Counted from the stretch's first letter, positions 19,873 to 28,215 are shown. The stretch is 64,000 nucleotides of DNA from PALSA-911 sp037442565 (GCA_037442565.1 JBBIQA010000002.1:29622-93621); one strand, 5' to 3'. Translations and numbers: made by a program. The notes: a model not told the origin generated them from the letters alone.

Positions 19873-20895
19873 GTGGTGGCTAGCACGGCGACGGACGGCG
19901 GGGCAGGGGCCGCGATAACCCATGGCGGGCGGATCGAACAGGCCCGCCGCCGCTTTCCCGGCGCGCCGGAGCCCTTCATCGACCTGTCCACCGGGATCAA
20001 TCCCGTGCCGTATCCCATCCCCCCACTGCCGTCCGACGCCTTCACCCGTCTGCCGGAACCCGAGGCGCTGGATGCCCTGCGGGCGGTCGCGGCGCTTGCC
20101 TACGGTGTGTCGGACCCGGCGATGGTGGCCGGGGCGCCCGGCACGCAGATCCTGATCGACCTGCTGCCGAGGCTCTGGCCGATGCCGGATGTCGCCGTGC
20201 TCGGGCCGACCTATGCCGAGCACGCAGCCGCCTGGAGTCGCGGCGGCACGAGGTTGGCCTGCGTGGAGTCGCTGGATTCGCTGCCGGAGTCGCGATGCGT
20301 CGTGCTCTGCAATCCCAACAACCCGGATGGCCGGCGCTGGAAGCCGGCCACTTTGGTCGCGCTGGCGGATCGACTTGCCAGCCGCAGCGGGCTTCTGATC
20401 GTCGACGAGGCGTTCGGCGATCTGGAACCGGAAGGCCACAGCCTGGCCTCTGCCCTGCCGCACCCGGCCATCGTGATCCTCCGGTCCTTCGGCAAGACCT
20501 ACGGCCTGGCCGGCCTGCGCCTCGGCTTCGCGCTGGCGGCACCCGGTCGTGCCGCCGCAATCCGCGCGGCGCTCGGCCCCTGGGCGGTGTCCGGCCCGGC
20601 CCTGGCGATCGGCGCCCGGGCGCTGGCCGATCGCGCCTGGCTGCAAACAACCCGCCGCCGACTCGATGCCGATTGCGCCCGGCTGGACGCGCTCCTGCAA
20701 GCGGCCGGCTTGCGCGTCATCGGCGGCACGCATCTGTTCCGCCTGTCCGAAAGCCCCTCGGCCGCCGCGCGGTTCGACCGGCTCGGCCAGGCCGGCATCC
20801 TGGTGCGCCGGTTCGACGCCCACCCGCACTGGCTGCGCTTCGGCCTGCCCGGCAGCGAGGCCGAATGGGTCCGATTGCGCGAAGCCCTCCGATAG
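19873..20895 (+). CDS. cobC: Threonine-phosphate decarboxylase
   Basis: This is a PLP-dependent aminotransferase-fold enzyme (CobD in Salmonella naming, CobC in Pseudomonas) that converts L-threonine phosphate to aminopropanol phosphate for CbiB. In the 340-residue protein I see IDLSTGINPVPYP at the N terminus, LCNPNNPDGRRW, IVDEAFGD, and the PLP lysine in ILRSFGKTYGLAGLRLGF. GTG 19873 is preceded by GAGGGA (19861-19866), which decides the start. It is the last gene of the cobalamin locus. Confidence 0.92.
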   Translation: MVASTATDGGAGAAITHGGRIEQARRRFPGAPEPFIDLSTGINPVPYPIPPLPSDAFTRLPEPEALDALRAVAALAYGVSDPAMVAGAPGTQILIDLLPRLWPMPDVAVLGPTYAEHAAAWSRGGTRLACVESLDSLPESRCVVLCNPNNPDGRRWKPATLVALADRLASRSGLLIVDEAFGDLEPEGHSLASALPHPAIVILRSFGKTYGLAGLRLGFALAAPGRAAAIRAALGPWAVSGPALAIGARALADRAWLQTTRRRLDADCARLDALLQAAGLRVIGGTHLFRLSESPSAAARFDRLGQAGILVRRFDAHPHWLRFGLPGSEAEWVRLREALR

Positions 20896-20939
20896 GGTCA
20901 CGATCGCCCCCACATGATCGGCCATTTCCGGGAGCAACC

Positions 20940-22145
20940 ATGTCCGAAACCCCCCAGCCCTTGACGGGCGTCCGCGTGCTGGACATCGCCACGTTCCTGG
21001 CCGCGCCCTTCTGCGCCACCATCCTGGCCGATTTCGGCGCCGAGGTGATCAAGATCGAGCAGCCCGGCGCCGGCGATCCGCTGCGCCAGTTCGGCACCCA
21101 AACCGACTGCGGCGACACGCTGGCCTGGCTGAGCGAGGCCCGCAACAAAAGCTGCGTGACGCTGGACCTGCGCAAGCCTGAGGGTGCCGCGCTGTTCCGC
21201 CGCCTGATCGCGGACTCGCACATCCTGATCGAGAATTTCCGCCCCGGCACGCTGGAAAAATGGGGCCTGGGCTGGGACGTGCTGCGCGAGATCAACCCAC
21301 GCCTGGTGATGCTGCGCATCAGCGCCTATGGCCAGACCGGACCGATGCGGGAAAAACCCGGGTTCGCCCGCATCGCGCACGGCTTCTCCGGCCTCAGCTA
21401 CCTCGCCGGCGAGCCCGGCCGCCCACCGGTGGTGCCGGGGTCCACCTCGCTCGCCGATTACATGTCGGGCGTCTGGGGCGCGGTCGGGGTGATGATGGCG
21501 CTGCGCCAGTCCGAGCGCACCGGCACGGGACAGGTGGTCGATATCGGCCTCTATGAGTCGATCTTCCGCCTGCTGGACGAGATCGTGCCAGTCTACGCCC
21601 GCACCGGCTATGTGCGCGAACGCATGGGCGCGGACGTGCCACAGGTCGTGCCGCACGGCCATTGGTGCACGAAGGACGGCCGCTGGATCGCGCTGGCCTG
21701 CACCAGCGAAAAAATGTTCACCCGCCTGATGGAGGCGATGGGCAAGCCGGAACTCGCCGCCCCCGACCAACTTGGCCCTACCGCCGCCCGCCTCGCCCGG
21801 CGCGACGAGGTCAACGCCCTGGTCACCGCCTGGGTCGGCGGCCTGGAATTCGACGAGCTGATGGTGCTCTGCGACCGCTACGGCGTGCCTTGCGGCCCGA
21901 TCATGAACATCGCCGATATCTTCGAGGACCCGCAGTACAAGGCCCGCGGCAACATGCAGACCGTCAACGACCCCCGCGTCGGCGACATCGTTCTGCCCAC
22001 CGGCATGCCCAGACTGTCGGAAACCCCCCCGACCTTGCGCCACGCTGGCCGCGCGCTGGGGGCCGACACCGATGAGGTCCTGCGCCGCCTGCTCGGCCTG
22101 TCCGCCGCCGACCTCGACTGCCTGCGCACCAGCGGCGCGATCTGA
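20940..22145 (+). CDS. CaiB/BaiF family CoA transferase
   Basis: A 401-residue class III CoA transferase, an enzyme family that moves CoA between carboxylic acids. It starts with LTGVRVLDIATFLAAPFCA. Further hallmarks are DFGAEVIKIEQP, LDLRKPEG and SLADYMSGVWGAVGVMMAL, where the Asp of ADYMSG matches the catalytic aspartate. GQVVDIGLYESIF and DRYGVPCGPIMNI are also typical. ATG 20940 has GGGAG about 7 bases upstream. Substrate is unknown; nothing nearby fixes it, and it appears to be a single-gene unit. A large palindrome begins 2 bases after its stop. Confidence 0.9.
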   Translation: MSETPQPLTGVRVLDIATFLAAPFCATILADFGAEVIKIEQPGAGDPLRQFGTQTDCGDTLAWLSEARNKSCVTLDLRKPEGAALFRRLIADSHILIENFRPGTLEKWGLGWDVLREINPRLVMLRISAYGQTGPMREKPGFARIAHGFSGLSYLAGEPGRPPVVPGSTSLADYMSGVWGAVGVMMALRQSERTGTGQVVDIGLYESIFRLLDEIVPVYARTGYVRERMGADVPQVVPHGHWCTKDGRWIALACTSEKMFTRLMEAMGKPELAAPDQLGPTAARLARRDEVNALVTAWVGGLEFDELMVLCDRYGVPCGPIMNIADIFEDPQYKARGNMQTVNDPRVGDIVLPTGMPRLSETPPTLRHAGRALGADTDEVLRRLLGLSAADLDCLRTSGAI

Positions 22146-22146
22146 T

Positions 22147-22425
22147 CCGCGGCCGGAAGCAAGATTGGGGCTTCGCCCCAAACCCCAGGAGGGCTCCGCC
22201 CCCTGTGTCTGCTTCGCAGCCACAGCCCGCAAGGGAACTCGTTCCCTTGACCCTGATAAATTGGTTTCTTGGGGATAGGGCCATGCCGTAGCCGTTCAGC
22301 GGCTACGACGTGGCCCTATCCCAAGAAACCAGTCCATGGGGTTGAGGGGACGAGTCCCCTCACGGGTGCAGGGCAGAGCCCGCCGGGGTCTGGGGCAGCG
22401 CCCCAGCCTTGCTTTCCGGCCGCGG
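22147..22425. repeat. 279-bp palindromic intergenic element
   Basis: The whole space between two convergent genes is one imperfect inverted repeat. CCGCGGCCGG at 22147-22156 is mirrored by CCGGCCGCGG at 22416-22425. Inside, GGGGCTTCGCCCC faces GGGGCAGCGCCCC and AGGGAACTCGTTCCCT faces AGGGGACGAGTCCCCT. The centre is a nearly perfect stem, with TTTCTTGGGGATAGGGCC pairing with GGCCCTATCCCAAGAAA around 22286. Each arm itself contains small hairpins. It could act as a bidirectional terminator. I believe similar elements occur in many copies in Acetobacteraceae, but that needs a genome search. Confidence 0.9.
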
Positions 22426-22426
22426 G

Positions 22427-23680
22427 TCAGAACTCGATGGGATCGCGGATCAGCGGGCAGGTCATGCAATGCCCGCCGCCGCGGCCGCGGCCGAGTTCGG
22501 CGCCGACGATCTCGATCACCTCGATGCCTTCCTTGCGCAGCGCCGTATTGACGACGGTGTTGCGGTCATAGGCGTACACCACGCCAGGTGCCGCGGCGAC
22601 CAGGTTGTTGCCGCTGTCCCATTGCTGCCGCTCGCTGGCATAGGCGTTGCCGCCGGTCGGCACGACCCGCAGTTTCTTGAGGTTCAGCGATTCAGCCACG
22701 ACATCGAGGAAGTGTTTCTTCTCCAGCGTCACCTCGATCCCGGTCGGTCCCTTGCCCGGCCGCAGCGAAATCGGATGGATGCGATCGACGATCTCCGGAA
22801 ACACCGTAACCAGATCGCGGTCGGCGAAGGTGAACACGGTATCCAGATGCATCGCGGAGCGCAGCTTCGGCATGGCCGCCGCGATCACCCGCGTCGCCGC
22901 CCCCTTGGCGAACAGCGAAGCCGCCACCTGGGTGATCGCCTGGCGCGAGGTCCGCTCACTCATGCCGATCAGCACGACGCCGTTGCCCGGCACCAGCACG
23001 TCGCCGCCCTCCAGCGTCGCCGTGCCGTGATTGACGTCCGTATCGCCCCACCAGACCTGGATACCGGCGTCCTTGAAGCTCGGATGAAACTTGTAGATCG
23101 CCGCCATCAGCAGCGTCTCTTCCCGCCGGGCCGGCCAATAAAGCGGGTTGATCGTCACGCCGCCGTACATCCAGCAGGTCGTATCGCGCGTGTAAAGCGT
23201 GTTCGGCAGCGGCGGCAGCAGGTACTCGGTGGCACCGGTCGCCTCGCGCACCATTGTCAGGTAGTCGGACTGGTACTTGTCGGGCAGTTCGATCGCCGAC
23301 AGCCCGCCGATCATCGTGTCGGCCAGTTGCCGCGGTTCCAGGCTATCGAGGAATGCGCGGGTTTCGGCGACCAGCCCCAGTCCCACTTCATTGACCGTGA
23401 TCTGCCGATCCAGCAGCCATTTCCGCGCCGCCGGATCCGCAACGGTCTCAGCGAGCAGATTGTGCATCTCCACGACCTCGACGCCGCGATCGCGCATCTT
23501 GCTCATGAAGTCGAAATGGTCGCGCTTGGCCTTCTCCACCCACAGCACGTCGTCGAACAGCAAATCGTCGCAATTGCTCGGCGTCAGGCGGGTGTGGGCC
23601 AGGCCCGGCGCGCAGACCAGCACCTTGCGCAGTTGGCCGACCTCGGAATGAACGCCGTACGTCGTCTTTGTGCCGCTCAT
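22427..23680 (-). CDS. arcA: Arginine deiminase
   Basis: ArcA hydrolyses L-arginine to citrulline and ammonia. The 417-residue protein begins with TYGVHSEVGQLRKVLVCAPG and has TRDTTCWMYGGVTINPL, IGMSERTSRQA, MHLDTVFTFAD and the C-terminal active-site segment GRGGGHCMTCPLIRDP with the nucleophilic Cys. An AGGAGA lies just upstream of ATG 23680. It follows the antiporter gene by 15 bases, so the two are one operon. Ornithine carbamoyltransferase and carbamate kinase are not adjacent, so the full energy-yielding pathway is not shown here. Confidence 0.93.
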   Translation of the reverse strand: MSGTKTTYGVHSEVGQLRKVLVCAPGLAHTRLTPSNCDDLLFDDVLWVEKAKRDHFDFMSKMRDRGVEVVEMHNLLAETVADPAARKWLLDRQITVNEVGLGLVAETRAFLDSLEPRQLADTMIGGLSAIELPDKYQSDYLTMVREATGATEYLLPPLPNTLYTRDTTCWMYGGVTINPLYWPARREETLLMAAIYKFHPSFKDAGIQVWWGDTDVNHGTATLEGGDVLVPGNGVVLIGMSERTSRQAITQVAASLFAKGAATRVIAAAMPKLRSAMHLDTVFTFADRDLVTVFPEIVDRIHPISLRPGKGPTGIEVTLEKKHFLDVVAESLNLKKLRVVPTGGNAYASERQQWDSGNNLVAAAPGVVYAYDRNTVVNTALRKEGIEVIEIVGAELGRGRGGGHCMTCPLIRDPIEF

Positions 23681-23695
23681 GTCGGTTTCTCCTGT

Positions 23696-25165
23696 TCAGA
23701 TCGTGATAATGCCGGTGGCGAGGCCGTAAACCCCGAAGATGGCGGCGGCGACGATAGCCAGAAACAGGATCCACTCGAGCGGCGTGAACACCTGCTTGCC
23801 CTGTTCACGCCGGGCCAGGATGAACAGGATCGTGCCTGGTGCGAAGAAGATCGCCGACAGCAGCACGTATTTGGGGCCGCCGGCGATCAGCATGAAGATC
23901 GTGTAGGCCGTCGCCAGCCCGGTGCGGATCAGGTCGCCGCGGCGTTCTTCCGGCCGGACATCATAGGTCTCCCCGCTTCGCGCCAGTTTGAACGCGAACC
24001 CCGCGGCGAGCAGATACGGGATCAGTGTCTTGGCGCTGGTCAGCGCCAGCGCCAGGCTGAACGCCTCGCGCGCGAACATCGTCAGGATCAGCAATCCCTG
24101 CACGATGGATGCAGTCAGCCATAAGGCGGCGGAGGGCACCTTGTTGGCATTCTCGCCGGCCAGGGCGCGCGACACGGTGCCGTCCTTCGCGGCCATGAAC
24201 AGTACTTCGGCGGCGAGCAGCGACCATGCGAGATAGGCGCCGAGGACGGAAATGAGCAGCCCGGCGCTGATGAACACCGCGCCCCACCAGCCGACCGCCT
24301 GCTCCAGTACGCCGGCCATCGACGGCTGGCGCATTTCCGCCAGTTGAGCCCGGTCGAGCATGCCATACGGCAGCAGGGTCACCAGGACGAGCAGGCAGAG
24401 CACCCCGAGAAAGCCGAACACGGTCGCCAGACCGACATCCTCGCGCCGCCGCGCGTAGCGGGAATAGACGCTCGCGCCCTCGATACCGATGAACACGAAC
24501 ACGGTCACCAGCATCGTGCCGCGCACCTGGTTGACCACGTCGGAGAGATTATAGCCTTCGCCGCCCCAGAAATTCGCGGCGAACTTCGCCGGGTCGAAAA
24601 ACAGCGCCATGCAGATGATGAAGATAGCGATCGGAACGATTTTCGCGATCGTGACGATCGTGTTGATTGCCGCTGCCCCCTGCACACCGCGCAGCACCAT
24701 AAAATGCACGGCCCACAGGATGATCGAAGACAGAACGATCGCGATCAGTGTGTTGCCGTCACCGAAAATCGGGAAGAACCGGCCCAGCGTCGACATGATC
24801 AGGATGAAGTAGGTTGTGTTGCCCAGGCAGGTGCCGAACCAGAAGCCGAAGGCGGCGGCGAACCCAAGATAGTTACCGAAACCCGCCTTGGCATAGGCGA
24901 AAATGCCGGCATCCAGATGCGGCTTGCGCTGCGCCAGGATCTGGAAGACGAACGCCAGCATCAGCATGCCGGACCCGGCGATGATCCAGGCGACGATGGC
25001 GCCGAACGGCCCGGTCGCGCGCCCGAACGTCGCGGGCAGGGAGAAGATGCCCGCGCCCACCATCGATCCAACGACCATGGCGGTGAGTGTGAGCAGCGAG
25101 AATGTCTGCCGCCCCGACGCGGCGTCGTTCGAGGCCTGTGCGCGATCCTCGTCTTTCAAAGACAT
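23696..25165 (-). CDS. arcD: Arginine/ornithine antiporter (APC family)
   Basis: A 489-residue APC-superfamily transporter with about 12-13 hydrophobic segments. It begins with a short polar tail followed by LTAMVVGSMVGAGIFSLPATFG, the typical first helix. FVFIGIEGASVYSRYARRREDVG in the middle and KDGTVSRALAGENANKVPS are characteristic of the basic amino acid/polyamine antiporter group, and the adjacent arcA points to arginine-ornithine or arginine-citrulline exchange. ATG 25165 has GGGGGAGG upstream. The gene symbol is inferred mainly from context. Confidence 0.85.
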   Translation of the reverse strand: MSLKDEDRAQASNDAASGRQTFSLLTLTAMVVGSMVGAGIFSLPATFGRATGPFGAIVAWIIAGSGMLMLAFVFQILAQRKPHLDAGIFAYAKAGFGNYLGFAAAFGFWFGTCLGNTTYFILIMSTLGRFFPIFGDGNTLIAIVLSSIILWAVHFMVLRGVQGAAAINTIVTIAKIVPIAIFIICMALFFDPAKFAANFWGGEGYNLSDVVNQVRGTMLVTVFVFIGIEGASVYSRYARRREDVGLATVFGFLGVLCLLVLVTLLPYGMLDRAQLAEMRQPSMAGVLEQAVGWWGAVFISAGLLISVLGAYLAWSLLAAEVLFMAAKDGTVSRALAGENANKVPSAALWLTASIVQGLLILTMFAREAFSLALALTSAKTLIPYLLAAGFAFKLARSGETYDVRPEERRGDLIRTGLATAYTIFMLIAGGPKYVLLSAIFFAPGTILFILARREQGKQVFTPLEWILFLAIVAAAIFGVYGLATGIITI

Positions 25166-25435
25166 GAATCCAGCCTCCCCCTAGATTTTTGTCACGATTA
25201 ACTAAAATTCTGGGTTTTCCGGAACGACGTGACATTCGAAAGCGAGGGGGACATCGTTTTGGATAACTGTCAAGTCTGAGGTGGCTCCGGTGCCGCCGTC
25301 TGTGATAACGAGCACGGCATCACCGGAGTCGCAGGCATCCCCACGATTTTGGAGGATGTTCAGGCCAACGGCCAGCATCCCAAACGCAAACCGGCGCGAA
25401 CTCACCCTGGTTGGAAGGAGTGCCCGATTCGTCGC
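25166..25435. other. Intergenic region with unexplained 67-codon ORF
   Basis: 270 bases between arcD and the racemase gene, with somewhat lower GC than its surroundings. It holds the arcD ribosome binding site. A GTG-started minus-strand ORF (25202-25405, 67 codons) has no recognised domain, signal peptide or clear ribosome binding site, and I cannot say it is a gene. No terminator hairpin with a T run was found for the racemase. Confidence 0.4.
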
Positions 25436-26143
25436 CTAACCTCGCGCCCACCCGATCGCCGCGAGGGCGAGCGCGTCGATGCTATCGACGACGCGAACGC
25501 CGAGGCTCCGGAACGGGCCGGCCTGAATGCCGAGCGGGATTTCCGTGCAACCCAGCACCACCGCGCCAGCACCGCGCGCCGCCAGGCTCCGGACCACGCT
25601 CGCCAGAGGTTCGTAGGCCTCGGCCACTTGGTTGGCCTTCACCAGGGCGATGGCGGGGCTGACCAGCCGGTCCATTTCGTCCTTCGTGGGTATCAGGCAA
25701 TCCCAGCCCTGGTGTTCGAGGCGGTCCTGATACAGCCGCATGTTCAGCGTCGCCTGGGTGCCCATCACGCCGATCTTGCCGGCGGCGACATGCTGGCGGC
25801 GGAGGTCGGCGGCGGCGGCGTCGACGATGTGCAGCACCGGCATGCCGGCACGTGCGGTCATCTCCTCGTACCAGCCATGCGCGGTGTTGCAGGGAATGGC
25901 GATGGCGCCGCTTCCGGCAGCCTTCAGCCCGTCGATGCCGCGCAGCAGCCAGGGCAGCGGATCGGCGCCACCCGATAGCTTGCCGCGCGTGCGGTCGGGC
26001 ACACGCGGGTCGGACCACAGCACGGCGGGGATATGGTCCTGGTCGCGTTCCGCCGGCGTCAGCAGCGTCAGCCGCAACATGAACTGCGCGCTGGCCAGTG
26101 GTCCCATGCCGCCCAGCACGCCCAGAACCTTGTCGTTCGCCAT
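25436..26143 (-). CDS. Aspartate/glutamate racemase family protein
   Basis: A 235-residue member of the Asp/Glu racemase superfamily, which interconverts D and L amino acids with two cysteines and no cofactor. It starts VLGVLGGMGPLAS. The first catalytic Cys is in AIPCNTAHGWYEE, the second in VVLGCTEIPL, and GVMGTQATLNMRLYQ lies between. This is the pattern of aspartate racemases, though the exact substrate is unproven. The start is ATG 26143 with a weak ribosome binding site. It is divergent from the glycerophosphodiesterase, 43 bases away. Confidence 0.88.
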   Translation of the reverse strand: MANDKVLGVLGGMGPLASAQFMLRLTLLTPAERDQDHIPAVLWSDPRVPDRTRGKLSGGADPLPWLLRGIDGLKAAGSGAIAIPCNTAHGWYEEMTARAGMPVLHIVDAAAADLRRQHVAAGKIGVMGTQATLNMRLYQDRLEHQGWDCLIPTKDEMDRLVSPAIALVKANQVAEAYEPLASVVRSLAARGAGAVVLGCTEIPLGIQAGPFRSLGVRVVDSIDALALAAIGWARG

Positions 26144-26186
26144 TGTCCGCTCGCCCCGATTGCCTTCCGCCGCAAGATGGGCGGCA

Positions 26187-27062
26187 ATGGCCCGTGGTTA
26201 CAAGATGGGACACCCAATGCTGCTGATCGGACATCGCGGGGCGCGCGGCCTGTTCCCCGAAAACACCCTGGAGGGCTTCCGTCGCACCCTGGCGCTGGGC
26301 GTCGACGGGATCGAAATCGATGTGGCGATGACCGCCGACGGCGTGCCGGTGGTCAGCCACGATCCGGCGCTGAACCGCGACATCACCCGCCTCGGCGGCG
26401 AGTGGCTGCCGGCCCGCGGCCCGTTGATCCGCAACTTGCGGGCCGCCGACCTGGCCGCCTTCGATGTCGGGCGCATCCGCCCCGGCAGCGCCTACGCGGC
26501 GCTGTATCCGGACCAGGATCCGATCGACGGCGCCCGCATCCCGACACTTGCCGAAACGCTGGCGCTGCCCACCCGCTTCACCGTGGAGATGAAGACCATC
26601 GCCTTGCACCGGGAATGGACGGTGGCGCCGGAGGCGATGGCGGAAGCGGTCGCGGCCATCGCCGATGCCGCCGGCGCCACGGAGCGGATCGTGGTGCAGT
26701 CCTTCGACTGGCGCGGCCCCCGGCACCTGCGCCGGCTGCGCCCGGACCTGACCTATGCCTGGCTCACCTCCGAGGAGACGGTGGCCGAGGCCCGGCTCTG
26801 GTGGGACGGCCCGGCGCCGGAGGATTTCGCCGGCTCCGTGCCCCGCGCGGTGGCGGCGGAAGGCGGGTCGATCTGGTCGCCCGCCTTCGCCGGGCTCACC
26901 GAGGACCTCGTTGCCGAGGCCCGGCAACTCGGCCTGCTGGTGATCCCCTGGACCGTGAACCGCCCCGCCGACATGCGCCGGCTGGCCGGGTGGGGCGTGG
27001 ACGGGCTGATCACCGACAGACCAGATGTTGGTCGGCAAACTCTCGGCGTGCCACGCGCCTAG
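26187..27062 (+). CDS. Glycerophosphodiester phosphodiesterase
   Basis: A GDPD-family TIM barrel that hydrolyses deacylated phospholipids such as glycerophosphocholine to glycerol-3-phosphate and an alcohol. Diagnostic motifs are LLIGHRGARGLFPENT (catalytic His and Arg), GVDGIEIDV (metal-binding Glu/Asp), VVSHDPALNRD and a late PWTVNRPADM. No signal peptide is seen, so a cytoplasmic enzyme is likely. ATG 26187, 26205 and 26217 are all in frame. The last is preceded by GGGA at good spacing and would begin MLLIGHRG, so a 281-residue form is quite possible. The 3' end overlaps the next gene by 53 bp tail to tail. Confidence 0.92.
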   Translation: MARGYKMGHPMLLIGHRGARGLFPENTLEGFRRTLALGVDGIEIDVAMTADGVPVVSHDPALNRDITRLGGEWLPARGPLIRNLRAADLAAFDVGRIRPGSAYAALYPDQDPIDGARIPTLAETLALPTRFTVEMKTIALHREWTVAPEAMAEAVAAIADAAGATERIVVQSFDWRGPRHLRRLRPDLTYAWLTSEETVAEARLWWDGPAPEDFAGSVPRAVAAEGGSIWSPAFAGLTEDLVAEARQLGLLVIPWTVNRPADMRRLAGWGVDGLITDRPDVGRQTLGVPRA

Positions 27063-27744
27063 CCGCACGGGCGGCGACCATCTCCGCGGTGCGATCGGCG
27101 CTGTGGCTGGTCACCCGGGGCGGCGAGAGGAAGTTGGCACTCACCGAGGCCCGCGACAGCAACGCCCGCAGGGCCGGGTCCTTGTCGCCTTCCGCGGCGG
27201 TCAGCGATTCCATCGGCACGAAATACTCGTGCGGATGCGGCACCTGACAGCTGGCGAAGCCCTGGTAATGATCCTGCTTCAGGCCATACAGCACCCGCAC
27301 GTCGCGCACCGGCACGATAAATGAAAGGCTCGGCGCCTTCCGCATCAGGCCAATCGCCTGCCAGCGCGGCGTCGGGGCGCCTTCCGCGGCCGGGGCCAGC
27401 AGCCAGGGAACCGGGCAGACGGCCAGCAAGGAATGCGTGCTGGGGGCGAAGCGCGAGCGCTTGTCCAGCAGGTTGGACAGTGAGCCGCAGGCCTCCACGG
27501 CCAGGATATCCACGAAAGGCTCCACAGGCGTGCCGCCGAAATGCAGCCAGAGCCCGTCCGGCAACGTGCGCAGCCGGTCGCTGCCGGGCAGTTTCAGGAA
27601 CGGGAGGCATTTATATCCGTCATCTGGCCGGCCGCGCAGCCAGGCACCGTTGCCTGCACCGCTTCCGCCAAGGCCGGGCGGACGCTGGGGCCATGTCTTC
27701 AGGCGGCTTCTCACGAGGGCGTCAAGGGACATGGTGGGGCGCAT
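27010..27744 (-). CDS. Hypothetical protein (244 aa)
   Basis: I do not recognise this protein. It has no signal peptide or membrane segment and is rich in Pro, Arg and Leu. Conserved-looking stretches are GRPDDGYKCLPFLKLPGS, the central FVDILAVEACGSLSNLLDKRSRF, and DVRVLYGLKQDHYQGFASC followed by HPHEYFVPMESL. The start ATG 27744 has GGAGAGAG just upstream (27748-27755), and a 16-bp perfect palindrome lies 25 bases before it. Coding bias matches the neighbours, and the length is well above chance. It overlaps the end of the glycerophosphodiesterase on the other strand. Confidence 0.7.
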   Translation of the reverse strand: MRPTMSLDALVRSRLKTWPQRPPGLGGSGAGNGAWLRGRPDDGYKCLPFLKLPGSDRLRTLPDGLWLHFGGTPVEPFVDILAVEACGSLSNLLDKRSRFAPSTHSLLAVCPVPWLLAPAAEGAPTPRWQAIGLMRKAPSLSFIVPVRDVRVLYGLKQDHYQGFASCQVPHPHEYFVPMESLTAAEGDKDPALRALLSRASVSANFLSPPRVTSHSADRTAEMVAARAARRVARREFADQHLVCR

Positions 27745-27768
27745 GGTTCTCTCTCCTAGAAATTCCCG

Positions 27769-27784
27769 AGGTTGAATTCAACCT
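27769..27784. promoter_or_regulatory. 16-bp perfect palindrome, possible operator
   Basis: AGGTTGAATTCAACCT is a perfect palindrome 25 bases upstream of the hypothetical gene at 27744, in a low-GC promoter region. Flanking CCC and GGG extend the symmetry after one mismatch. This is the right size and place for a dimeric repressor site; no regulator gene is next to it. Confidence 0.4.
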
Positions 27785-28149
27785 GGGGATGTATTTGAGA
27801 GCCCAAATCGGCGATTGGGTAGGTGATTGTTAACCGTACGCCGGGAAAGCGAAATTTCGGCCGAGTTTTCACGATGGATTCACGATAAACTCGTCGCGAC
27901 CAAACATCAATTTATCGTGTACAAAACGAAGAATTGACGGGATCTTCCATTTCGCTGGGAAAAAATCTGAGTCTTCGGAATCGGTTGAGACTCGTTGCTC
28001 ACGTAAATTGTTAACAACCTGTGGATAATTCTACTCACAACAGTGAAATTCAGCCGAATTTCACTGGATGAAACTGTCCCGGCCGACCCGGCACGGATCA
28101 GCCGGCGGGTTGGCGCTGTCCCGCAGTGACCGGCCGCAACCGGCGGAGA
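27785..28149. other. AT-rich intergenic region with DnaA-box and GANTC sites
   Basis: About 365 bases, clearly poorer in GC than the rest of the window. It contains a perfect DnaA box (TTATCCACA, minus strand, 28020-28028) and GANTC sites at 27877-27881, 27969-27973, 27978-27982 and 27989-27993, the last three within 25 bases. Two GTTAAC hexamers (near 27829 and 28009) and a perfect 11-bp inverted repeat (28041-28066) are also present. It lies between the citrate synthase terminator and the hypothetical gene. I see no ORF that looks real. Confidence 0.7.
28041..28066. repeat. Perfect 11-bp inverted repeat
   Basis: CAGTGAAATTC and GAATTTCACTG flank a 4-base spacer. The site is 12 bases from the DnaA box. 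There is no T run on either side, so an intrinsic terminator is unlikely; a protein-binding site or RNA hairpin remains possible. Confidence 0.6.
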
Positions 28150-28189
28150 ACAAAAGAAAGCCGCCCGGCAGGTTCTCCTGCCGGGCGGC
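28150..28189 (-). terminator. Intrinsic terminator of citrate synthase gene
   Basis: A perfect 13-bp GC stem (GCCGCCCGGCAGG with its complement, 4-base loop, 28160-28189) is followed on the minus strand by TTTCTTTTG. It begins 27 bases after the gltA stop codon and is a textbook Rho-independent terminator. Confidence 0.92.
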
Positions 28190-28215
28190 GCAGCCTGGAT
28201 GGCGGGTGGTCCGGT

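Noticed and set aside
22147..22425. Insertion sequence or transposon end
   Set aside because: There is no transposase frame and no target duplication that I can see; the structure is a single palindrome.
27785..28149. Firm call of a chromosomal replication origin
   Set aside because: Only one perfect DnaA box was found and no origin-associated genes are adjacent, so I report the region as a finding rather than as oriC.
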